Shown here: positions 37,862 to 46,990 of the stretch, piece by piece
Numbering within the stretch: the stretch's first letter is position 1
Layout: each line of letters starts with the position of its first letter
Source of the DNA: Stropharia rugosoannulata
Taxonomy: Eukaryota > Basidiomycota > Agaricomycetes > Agaricales > Strophariaceae
DNA: 64,000 nt
Assembly (NCBI GenBank): GCA_028532985.1
Contig: JANCIK010000012.1
Coordinates: forward strand, 806,001 to 870,000
Direction of reading: 5' to 3'
Program-made: the position numbers and the translations under genes
The notes under the pieces: model-generated
The model's database searches: none
Told to the model about the DNA's origin: nothing
Seen by the model: the letters and a program-made list of their open reading frames with translations, nothing else

Positions 37862-38024
37862 TTCAGTGTAGGAGGACTGGGCGATGAAACTGTCCGCGAA
37901 GATTGATTTTTATACATGAACGCGGAAAGCGCGCTAGGCAAAATTAGGTATGTTATTCCGAGAAGGATGCCGCGACATATGGGTCTACCGTGCATCTATC
38001 TCACTGGTAAGGATAATCAGGCTG

Positions 38025-38786
38025 AGCAAACGGACGCCGAGGCATCCTATTGGAGAGGGAGCTGAGGCGGACTGACAGTCCTGGGATCGGCGGCCGAGCC
38101 GTGACAGGAACTTTTGCGTTTGGCGTAGTGGTACCGAGGCTTATAATACCTGCTTGCACAAACATGTAAGAGCCTGTAAGAAACATATACATGACTGTTA
38201 GCGACGTTTAGAAGGATTTGGAAGGACTACACAACACTGTATTGGACGGGTTACTTCGCCTTTGAGTAGAATTCTGTGTATTCAGATTACTCTATGTCGA
38301 TTAGACTTGAAAAAAGAAGGTCGAATTTCAAAATCGCGATCGCAACATTGAACAGGTGGAGAACACCACTTCACGTCGCCCTATCCCCTCCATGCAGCTG
38401 AAGGCAATTAATCATTTCACTTCACATGTGGTTCACATAAACCACGAGAACGGCGCGGACAAAATAGTCCATGACTCTCGAAGATGCGGCATTGACGTGC
38501 CAAAGACAGCTATCGCATTGCCTCAAAATTCGAATCACAAAATACTCCAAAAATATAGGCTAACCGGTAGAAAATACCCATACATCCGACTTATGAATAA
38601 CAAGCACATCAACTGACAATTGTTACATATACTTAATTTACATACACATACTTGGCACACAGCGGAGACGTTCCATTTCAAGTCTCCCACTTTAACATAC
38701 GCAAGTTGCAAGCAAGTTGATCACCCCTTCCAAGACGTCTAGCGTTGTCCATACTGAACAGTGAGCGTAAAATGTACCTGACTAGT
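38025..38786. other. Array edge and unique flank, no gene supported
   Basis: At 38024 the flank leaves the unit. A 17-base insert (38025-38041) is followed by a stretch matching the unit again (GCATCCTATTGGAGAG), then divergence. A minus-strand frame from 38192 to 38001 crosses this joint and shares SLSNRMP with a frame in the unit (about 3433-3500). The rest of the stretch holds only short frames and AT-rich sequence; a plus-strand 86-codon frame at 38356-38616 has no recognisable features. Confidence 0.5.
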
Positions 38787-39383
38787 TCAGAGATTGACGC
38801 TAATCGGCACACAGCCTACGGCAATGATGCCGCTCTGTTATGATAGGTCAGGTGTCGTAAATGGTGGAAGAACGAGGCAACTTACAAAATCGTTGTTTTG
38901 GCAGCAGACAGGTTGATTATGGCAGGCACCTTGGCCGATGCCAAGGATGTCGATGGGAGCACAGGTAATTCCTCTAAGGAAAAATAATTGACGTTAAGGC
39001 ATGCATTGCATTTATTTATTTAGAACACTTACACGAGAGCTTCAACACCTTCCAAGACAACACCTAGGAGGGCAAGAATGGCGCCCACAGCGCTACCATC
39101 GGACTAAAAGAAAAACAGTAGTCAGGACGGCATGGAAAGCTTAACGGTTAGTCAAGTCACCCTCTGAACAGCGCTGCAGCACTGCAAACTGCCGGTATTG
39201 CACTGGTTAGCAGGTATAGGCGTGGGCGTGGGCGTGGGCTAAGTTTTGGAGATAATTGCTCAGCATACGGAGCAGAGACTACTGGAACAAGAGCACTCTT
39301 ACAGTCACAGTCACAGTGGTGGTGGCGGCAGCAAGAATGGCAAAGTAGGCCATAATGACCACATAGACAATACGCGAGAACAT
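38787..39383 (-). CDS. Class I hydrophobin H2, diverged paralogue beside the array
   Basis: Secreted class I hydrophobin of 121 residues. Five exons (39303-39383, 39161-39238, 39033-39103, 38886-38973, 38787-38834) and four GT-AG introns have the same phases as H1; exons 2-5 are identical in length. A signal peptide (core VVIMAYFAILAAA) is followed by a PT repeat encoded by CGTGGG-type hexamers. Cysteines are at 40, 47-48, 81, 94, 100-101 and 114, with exactly the H1 spacing. CNTGSLQCC, SDGSAVG and NQPVCCQNNDF are typical. The sequence differs strongly from H1, so this duplication predates the array. Same strand as all H1 copies. Confidence 0.96.
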
Positions 39384-39450
39384 GATGAGTAAGATGCAAG
39401 TGCTGTTCAAAAAACAGGGATTGCTGAGTGATATGGTGAAGACGCATCGG

Positions 39451-39458
39451 ATTTTATA
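39451..39458 (-). promoter_or_regulatory. TATA box of hydrophobin H2
   Basis: On the minus strand this reads TATAAAAT, 68 bases upstream of the H2 ATG at 39383. It corresponds to the box upstream of each H1 copy. Confidence 0.7.
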
Positions 39459-39539
39459 GCATAGACTAGGACCCTGCACCGTTTCGTCTAGCCTGCCAAT
39501 ACTCTCGTCCTTGTCAGTCCTGACCTTGGTCATTCACCA

Positions 39540-40126
39540 GCCAAGAGAAACATGTAAAACCCACTTCCTAAGCCGTGCGGTCCAGGAACAGAGTGACGAG
39601 AAGGACTGAGTAGGAAGCTCAGATTCCGAGTATAAATGACATATTTTGCTACGTCAATTGAGTGCGAACAGCAGTACCTGTTGAGCGCAAGAGTATCAAG
39701 TGGAGAGCTCCATATGTAAAGTTCGACAAGACACTGGCAGGCCTGTCACTTCAGTACATTCGAAATGATCAAAAGTCCGTTTATTGAGCCTGAGTTTCAG
39801 CGGCATGCACAGTAGAAAGGAGTCTCGGGAAGATGACAGGAGGAGATTCACCAGGCCTTGAAGCTCATTGGAGTTGTGTAAGATGCACCCTGGTACAGGT
39901 CAGAATTACGAGGGCCCTCCGGTCGTGACTTGCCTCTCAGAGAAAACGGTCACCGGTCTACTTGGTACCAGAACTTGATGATGATGGTAAGAAACCAACC
40001 CCGTTTCGTGAGAATCGCGAAGATGATAGCGGGACGGACGCGCTGCTCAGCCACCATTGATCCATCACTAACGTTCTCCAAGACCATTTCTGCAATCTAA
40101 TCACTACAAGCGCCAGGCCAGAGACG
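39540..40126. other. Intergenic, no gene seen
   Basis: Between the H2 promoter and the Gfd2-like gene. Only short frames with no recognisable features. It should contain the divergent promoters of both neighbours. Confidence 0.6.
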
Positions 40127-41954
40127 ATGGTGTACTACCAACTCGGAGGATACAGACCCGACCTCCAATGGTCAGCTCCGAGTCGATGTATGCGGCAATG
40201 AATGCTCATCGTTTAATGAAGGTTCACGTACGACGACAAAAAGCTTTCCGAGGCAATTGCAGGATCATCTTCTCCATTGAGGCTGGTTACCCCCCTCGAT
40301 CGTCCGATTGAACTTGTTCTTGGTGACCGTCATTTTTCAGGCCGAGGGACCAACTAACGAAAAAATAGGAATCACTTCGTTTGGCTCTTCCCATCTGTTG
40401 TTGACTGCCGATCAGACGAGCAGAATAGCGTCAGCTATGCGCCTTCAACTACCAAGTAATCGCTATCGCCCACTTCTTTCTCAGCACTTTGAGTCGCTGT
40501 CCCCAATCTACTTTTCCAATGCAAAAGATCTGGAAGCTAAACTCTCTTCGCTCAAACCCAAAGCAAAGAAGGGGAAAGGACTCGGACAACCCACCAGATA
40601 CGAGGACACAAGTAAAGCAAACAAAGGGTATTCCCCAGCTTTCAACAACCCTGGTCGAGGAGCCTTTGAGCATGGACGGTACGCATACTTTTTTTTAATT
40701 CTGAGCATATCTGAGCTGAATCGAGACTGTAGTGTCTTCTATTGCATCCTGAATGATAAAATAATACCTCAACTTTATGGTATACAGCACACACCATGGA
40801 GCAAAGACATTGAAATATTCTCTTTCGTGTTCAATACGCTTGGGATAGATAATCGCTCGCCTGCAGAAAAACTACGGCGGCCGAACGTGCTTGATATAGG
40901 GTTTTGCAAAGCTACCCTGCCCAGTTTGCTGCCGTTGTACTCTTCGGCACGGCATATAATTGTTCGTCAAAATTCTTTGCTGGGAAGGAAAGATAAGCAG
41001 GTGAGATCCTCTCTTCTGATTATGTGGCATGAGATATTCAACTGTTGCACAATGGTCAAGATAACGTTTCAACACGGTCAAACTGAAACCCTCGATCATG
41101 TAGCTCTATCGCAAACTATCGCGGATATATTCCGGGGTCATCATTCCCCGTCTATACTGCTCGTGAATAACATGGAGGAAACGCTAAATTATCTAAAAAA
41201 TTTCGAAGTCGATACCTCTGAATGGCGGACAGACCTAAAGGAGTTGTTATATCCCGCAGAACCTCGGGTACTCCCACTGTCGACTATATTTGTGAACTAA
41301 TATCTTACATGTTATTAGTCGAGCAGGAACTCGGATTTCCAGCATTTTGCTGTGTGGAACAGACGCAGTCGGTCGCGTTCACGTTCTCCTCATCGCAGTG
41401 GTTTTCAGTACCGAAATTCTTCGTCCGCGTCGTCCTCGCGTGATTCCGAGCCATATCTAGGCGAGAATCGAAATTGGCGACCGTCATATGCGCCCATATA
41501 CGTCGTAGATGTAAAGCAGTGGTATAAAGTGCTGATGCAAAGGGAAGACGTCAAGCGCTCTATTGACATTGCGCTGCGAATGAAATTGACAGAGACAGAT
41601 GGCTGGTGTGCTGGCAACGAAGCCACGTACGTGCAACCTCCATTGCTATGGCTTCACGAGACGCTAACTACCAGGTTAAGACTTCTGATAGATGTTTGGC
41701 GGTCAATGATAAGTGGTGCCCCCATCGATGAACAGAGGGATATGCGAAACGCAATGGAGCAGCCTACAGGAGAGGATGATCAACATACGTCCTTATCGTC
41801 TACCACCCAGTCCGAAGCCGATTCAGACAACGAAGAAGACCCAAATATCTTCATGGCGAAGGCTGCTACGTCAGTGCAGGGCCCACCACCAGAGTCGTCT
41901 GCAACAGGAGGTATAGACTTGGAAATGTCGGATTATGGATCAGACGACGAATGA
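40127..41954 (+). CDS. Gfd2/YDR514C-like RNase H-fold protein
   Basis: Member of a fungal family with an RNase H-like (3'-5' exonuclease-type) fold named after yeast Gfd2 and YDR514C. The start MVYYQLGGYRPDLQ opens the model. Segments AEGPTNEKIGITSFG, PLLSQHFESLSPIYFS, VLDIGF and DTSEWRTDLKELLYP match what I know of basidiomycete members. An RS-rich stretch (RRSRSRSRSPHR), a second conserved block (VYVVDVK-like, DGWCAGNEAT, LIDVWRSM) and an acidic tail follow. Exons are 40127-40170, 40222-40252 and 40341 onwards. Likely introns lie at 40680-40733, about 41000-41060, between about 41273 and 41346, and 41629-41677. The second intron (40253-40340) would be GC-AG. Activity unproven. Confidence 0.82.
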
Positions 41955-42691
41955 ACAGTCTGTTTGATTCTGGTGTGTGGTTGTAATACATTGCAAAAAT
42001 TCTTACATGAAGGTTCCAAAGTGCGCCATTTTCGCTAGTGGTATTGGAGCCCTTACAGCAACTTAAGAGAAAAAAATCAGCGAGAATGGCGGTTAGGACA
42101 TCATATGTTGAAGTAATCAAAATGCAACACTAGCGTGAAGACGAGTCGCCAAGTTAGCTTTGTTGTGGATACTAGTTGAGACAGGTCTAAGCAAAACCTA
42201 CGTGCTATTTTTAGACTAAGCGAAACTTTTTCCGTGCGTGGGCCTGCGTGGGCCCTCGATACGATGGGGTAACAGGCGCCAACGCAACATATGGCCATAT
42301 CTCTGACAACAAAGCATGTGCACAAACTTTTATTTTGCAAAATGGGTGTGCAGACCAGTATTGTGCTGTTTCTTCGAGGGTTGGCAACCTCGCCTCAACA
42401 CAGCGGTGCTGTGGCTATGATGATTGATTAGCCATATATAGCTCATTGTGTTGGTTTAGACACACTTGACTGGTTCCCATCATGATCACTGACGGCCTTC
42501 CGACAGGATGCACACGACAATGTAGCATTATTGTTGTTTATAGAAGTTTCCCAGCACCGCAGTCGGGTCCATAATGTTCGACATGCGGCGTGGGCCGTCA
42601 TCAGCCGTACAGAAGCGGCATCAGGTCAACACTGGTTGCTTTCTTCCTACACTCACTTTACCCTCCGCGTCATCGCCGACAACTTTCGCCT
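41955..42691. other. Intergenic, no gene seen
   Basis: 3' region of the Gfd2-like gene and upstream region of the next gene. Short frames only. A run reading SPTTFAYVDVKDALGRDHG at about 42667-42730 overlaps the chosen start of the next gene in another frame and may be an alternative N-terminal exon. Confidence 0.5.
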
Positions 42692-45450
42692 ATGTCGATG
42701 TCAAGGACGCACTCGGACGAGACCATGGAGTCCTCAGACCGATTCAGCGGAAGTACTCTAAGAGCGTCGTCGCGCTTTCGTGAATCTACGCACGTAATTC
42801 CTTCCCCTGGGGCGCAGGGGAAACCGCCAAAACCATTTGTCGGTACAGAAGTTTGATTGCGCCACCACGTTGCTCATCAGATCATAGGAACCTCTCATTT
42901 TGAGACTTGCAGCGGCTATAGGCATACCTCTACAAATGGTCATTATTGGGGTGGCACTGGAGGTCGCCATCTTCATTTCGAATCACAATAACGGTTCGTC
43001 GGCATTGCTCAAAGATATCATTGAAAATCAATGTTTTGTTCTCTCTAGGCTTCAAGGTCCCTGTAAATAATGTCTTCAATGTGTTCGGAAATGTGTCTGC
43101 CCAATTCCTAGCAGTGCGTAGTCGATATGCTATAAAGTCAAGCTCATCATTGACTCATGTTCTAGTCATTCTTTCCGACGCTGTAAGAATCACAACTACA
43201 TTTCTTCCAACCCTCTGACGATTTTCAAAGATTAGTTATACCAATAGCGTTTGCATGGAGGGAAGTAGATTGGAATATTAGATGGTACCAGGTTCGGTTT
43301 CTGCCATTTGCTACATCTACTGCCGGTGACATAGTATGCAGCCGTATATTGTTCTACATAGAGGGAATGCTCCAGCAGAGGAGAGCCTCCTACTTGACTA
43401 TGTGAGTGAGCCTGATTATTTCAACCAGACCTTTAAGTACTGAAATATCATTGAAGATTTCTCTTGGGTATTACTTCAGATAGAATGGGCAATGTGTGAT
43501 TGATTAATTGCTCCCTAGGCCACTCCTAGCTCTCTTTCGCGCTATGAATTACAAGCATCGAACGGTTTTCTGGTCATCATTGACTGCCATCCTCACTTAC
43601 GGTTTCCAACCACTAAGTACGTGTTAACCTTCTGCGAGTTTTTCCTTACTAACTCCCACCAGCCGGGTCAATCTTCCAAATTCGACAGGCAGTCCAGGAT
43701 ATTAGTACGTGGACTTTTATAATACCTTTACCTCTAGCGACTGACATGCCTGTCATCTTAGGTTGGGGCGTAACCATTACTAAAACTATTAATCCTGCAA
43801 CCGATGGCATCTCGGACCTAAACTCTTTCATGGCCGCAGCTGGGTACACGGATGCATCTGCTGTGCTCGACACCATTGGTGATCCACCATTCGTGCAAAA
43901 AGGCTGGGCAACAGCCGAAGTAGCAGTAAGGCTCTTACCCCTGTGGGGCTGCTCTTGGAAACTGACCTAAATTTAGTTTCCTTCTAATCCATTCTCAAAC
44001 GGAACGATCACCGTCCAAACAAGTGGCGTCCAGACGAACGCGAATTGCTCTAACCCCGCTCAAACTTCTTCTAGTATATTGGGGACCGTAATCACCATAA
44101 ACGCAACGTCAATAAATGGATGTACCGCTTCAGCAACATTTGATTCATCTGTAAGTTTTAACTCAATCTTAATCCTTCTCTCTTTAGATTCTAACATCGC
44201 TTTCAGGACGCTTCAAGTCAATATGGAGTCGTACCAGCTCCTTGTCCCGGAAATTCTACCTCTCCAGACGATTTGCCATATCTGCCAGTAGCATTTTGGT
44301 AAAACTTTTCACGCCGTAACCTGGGGTGGATTGGCTCAATGATCTATCACAGGTTCTACCAAAACTCAAGCACTCCTCAGAATCAAACAGTATTCTGTAC
44401 ACCTTTAATTCAATTAATGGAAGTGGAAGCCGTGGGTAGCTTAAACAATGGTTCTCTGGAATCTGTCACGGCGATCGGACCATACAAGCAAGACACAAGC
44501 GTAAATACAAGCACTCCATTCAATGGGTAGGGTACACCTTCCATAAGCGTTTTGGATGCGCTCACAAGTACCTGCAGCGTTCTCTTTCCGAATAACACCA
44601 ATCAGTTTATTCAAGCGCGCGCAATAGCCATACGGTCCATTCTCCCGGGCGCTATCTTCAAAGCGGCAACTCGCTCTTCACAAGGTCTTCAAGGGACTTT
44701 TGAACGGCCAAACGGATTCTTGGATTTTACGTCAGAATTTTACGTCAGTAATTGTCTTACGAAATGTCGATTTATCGATTTATCGATTTTGACTTGTGCA
44801 CATTACAGACGAGACATCTATCCGTGACCGCACAACTGGTATACTTTGTTGATCAAAATACAACGCTCACAGCGACCGTGAACAATCTTGTGCCTCGTTT
44901 AGTAATAGAGTAAGAAACAAAACAAAAAATCTCCTGAATACTCTTCTCATAGTTTCTTTTTAGTGCCTTTCCCGCTCAAATACTAGCCATACTCCTCATC
45001 CTCACTGGACTTATAGGACTCCCGCTAACCGTGAGACACCGTGGTCAGAGAAAAAAGCTACTCCTCGCTACACCTCCTGGCAGCATCGCCTCCATTGTCG
45101 CCCTCACCTCTCGCTCCGGTTTCGGCGAGCTCTTGCTCCCGTACGACGACGAACTTACACTCGAGAAGAAACTTGATGGGCTGCGCTTTCGCCTCGATAG
45201 GCGCACGGGCGCCATCCTTGCGGACGATATATATCAAGGGGACGAGTTGGGTGTCGGGATGGGTCCGGACGACGCGATGATGTCGCTGATGGGGGGCAAG
45301 CTCGATCCACCGGACTCGGCAGCCGCGGAGTCGTCTTCGTTCTTGGCATATCAGGCAGCAGCAGGGACCCTTCCCTTTGAAAGATCATGGGCTCCTTCAA
45401 GGGAGCACCTACCCAAGTCTCCGCTCTCAAACACAGAGTACGTCCCTTGA
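42692..45450 (+). CDS. Multi-pass membrane protein of the fungal DUF3433 type
   Basis: Large fungal membrane protein of unknown biochemical role with many short exons. A Ser-rich cytosolic N-terminus (start 42692 is a guess) is followed by a first membrane segment (MVIIGVALEVAIFIS). Then come GFKVPVNNVFNVFG, IRWYQPYIVLHRGN with APAEESLLLDY (the hallmark WYQPYxxL...APAExSxLLDY stretch), another hydrophobic segment (TVFWSSLTAILTYGFQPL), Thr/Asn-rich luminal exons (about 43760-44520), and a C-terminal helix (FPAQILAILLILTGLIG) before the tail PPGSIASIVALTSRSGFGEL. Several introns are evident at 43009-43058, 43312-43353 and around 43620-43660. Exons between 43950 and 44960 are hard to place by eye. 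Confidence 0.72.
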
Positions 45451-45809
45451 GGACTGCTTGTTCATGACTTTTTTCTTCTTTTTTCGTGACTTTTCGTTTT
45501 GTAGTATACATCCGTAGTACTTAACCTAGCTTTCGTATATCCTTCTCAGCTATTTGTCTGGACTTTTTTTTTGGACAATCTTCATCTTTATTCATGGAAC
45601 CTAACCTCTTTCACAACTTTGTTACCATACTCTCGCACATTACTTACGTACTATGATTTACTTAACGCATACTATCCACATATCATGTCTTGTCTCATCC
45701 TACACTTTTTTTCTTGTTCGATAGGGCATTTCAAGAATCTTATAAATGACCAGAGCGTAGGCGAAACCAGTCAGTGATATATATGTGAGTTCCAAAGTGC
45801 TTACTACAG
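45451..45809. other. Convergent intergenic region
   Basis: AT-rich 3' ends of the DUF3433-type gene and the acetyltransferase gene. No gene seen. Confidence 0.6.
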
Positions 45810-46680
45810 CTAAGGATCGACAGGAACAATGGCCAGGAATTCATGTCCTTCGAGAAGCTCACCCAAGCGCCAGCGCCCTTGATTGTGGAAGATACGCAGA
45901 GCTGCCATAGGTTCGTTGTGGTCAACGTAAAAGTTTGTGAAAATAGAAGACACTGCTGCCGTCTTGCATACGTGCTCAAACGCTGAGCCATGCAAGGAAG
46001 CTTGGAGATAAGCGACTGGACTAGCTTTCAAAATCCTAGGCGCATTCGCTGTGATGAAGTCAATGTCGATATCTCCCGGTTGAACGTCTATACTTCGGTG
46101 AGCATACATCTTAGTATATGTGGGATAATACTCTTAACTGCTGTATTTTATGCAGGCAGCGATGGATGCAGGTTGTGTTGATGCTACTCCAATCGCTGTC
46201 ACCCCGCTAAATAGGTCCAAGCGTTTGAAAGTCTGAACTAGCTGCGTAGCGACATAACGTCGTCGAAATTCTTTAGTTACAACGAGTTGGGTCACCCACG
46301 CCGCACGACCTAAAATGGTTATTATGGGCAATTCAAAACTCAAGAGATGCTCGTCCGTACCGCCTTCATAAGCCCACACTGTCGCAAACGCGTGCCCGAT
46401 AAGGGAGCCTCCGAGAGTGCAGGTTGCTAAAGCGGTACTCTCTGGGTTTTCGATAAGCATATTCTTAAGCTTCACTACTGGCATCTTGACAGAAGAGCCT
46501 GGACCTTGATTGAGGATATAGCAACTTGCTAGAGGCTCCAAGCGCACCGGGTCGGGGACCACCTTTGCCCCATATTCCGTAACTGGCGCTGAAGAGTTTG
46601 GCACACTTCTCCAGAAGATCGTCAGAGACTTGAGTGGCGAGCAGAGGCGTGAATATAAACGCAGATGCAGACTCTGTCAT
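45810..46680 (-). CDS. GNAT-family N-acetyltransferase
   Basis: Predicted acyl-CoA-dependent N-acetyltransferase; substrate unknown. Four exons are joined by introns at 46505-46562, 46310-46360 and 46088-46138. After splicing the frame runs from MTESASAFIFTP through LEKCAKLFSASYGIWG. The core is STALATCTLGGSLIGHAF (strands before the acetyl-CoA site), then AAWVTQLVVTKEFRRRYVAT, which holds the Q/R-x-x-G/A-type acetyl-CoA-binding motif A, here RRRYVA where many members have RRRGVA/G. The C-terminal part (DIDIDFITANAPRILKASPV, ending VPVDP) matches the extended C-terminus of fungal members. The Gly-to-Tyr change in motif A is worth noting. It shares a divergent promoter with GPI13. Confidence 0.82.
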
Positions 46681-46990
46681 GTTGAAACTTGCTAAAGCTT
46701 CACTGCAGCTGTGGTAAGCGGTATATACCGTATCGTCCTGATAATCGATGAATTAGAGCTTGACAATCGATCTCTACCTCATTATTTTAGCTGAAGCAGT
46801 AAGAATATATAGGCATGGCGGGGTTCTTGCGTAAGAATAGCAAGATGGTTTGACGTTGTCTGACACGACGTTCAGCGGGTTCGGAATTTACCGGTGCTCA
46901 GTTTTGCGACGTTCATCGTCGCCAATTAGCGACAACTACCATCACTGTCATCGACTAGTTTTCTCAAAGCTCCCAGCAGCACATGTTAGC

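Larger units (their letters stand above)
1..38024. repeat. Tandem array of an 8.65 kb hydrophobin-bearing unit
   Basis: The same sequence recurs head-to-tail with periods of 8648, 8647, 8649 and 8644 bases. The window opens inside a unit, so the array continues to the left; it ends at 38024, about 3.44 kb into the fifth unit. All differences I found between copies are length changes in runs of identical bases; I saw no substitutions. This means either very recent amplification or strong homogenisation, with the length changes being sequencing error or true slippage. Each unit holds one intact class I hydrophobin gene plus weaker candidates. Copy number in an assembly of such an array is uncertain. 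Confidence 0.97.
34589..38024. repeat. Array unit, copy 5, truncated at the right array edge
   Basis: Only the first 3436 bases are present, up to a breakpoint just upstream of the hydrophobin promoter. It keeps gene A's 3' part, candidate gene D, the G-rich tract and a complete hydrophobin gene, and lacks the rest of the unit. Homopolymer changes: two C fewer near 35767, one G fewer near 36095 and one G fewer near 36222. Confidence 0.95.

Noticed and set aside
1..38024. Array as rDNA or a centromeric satellite
   Set aside because: No rRNA-like sequence is present, and the unit contains an intact hydrophobin gene and gene-like exons rather than simple satellite DNA.
1..38024. Array unit as a transposon (LTR element, Helitron, Starship-like)
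   Set aside because: I saw no terminal repeats bounding a unit, no reverse transcriptase, integrase, helicase or tyrosine-recombinase frame, and no target-site duplication at the right edge.
38356..38616. 86-codon plus-strand ORF in the array flank
   Set aside because: No recognisable features, no splice context, and within the size expected by chance.
46850..46990. Extended N-terminus of GPI13 from the ATG at 46850
   Set aside because: The extra 47 residues are Ser/His/Arg-rich and would precede the signal anchor; the ATG at 46991 fits the family better.
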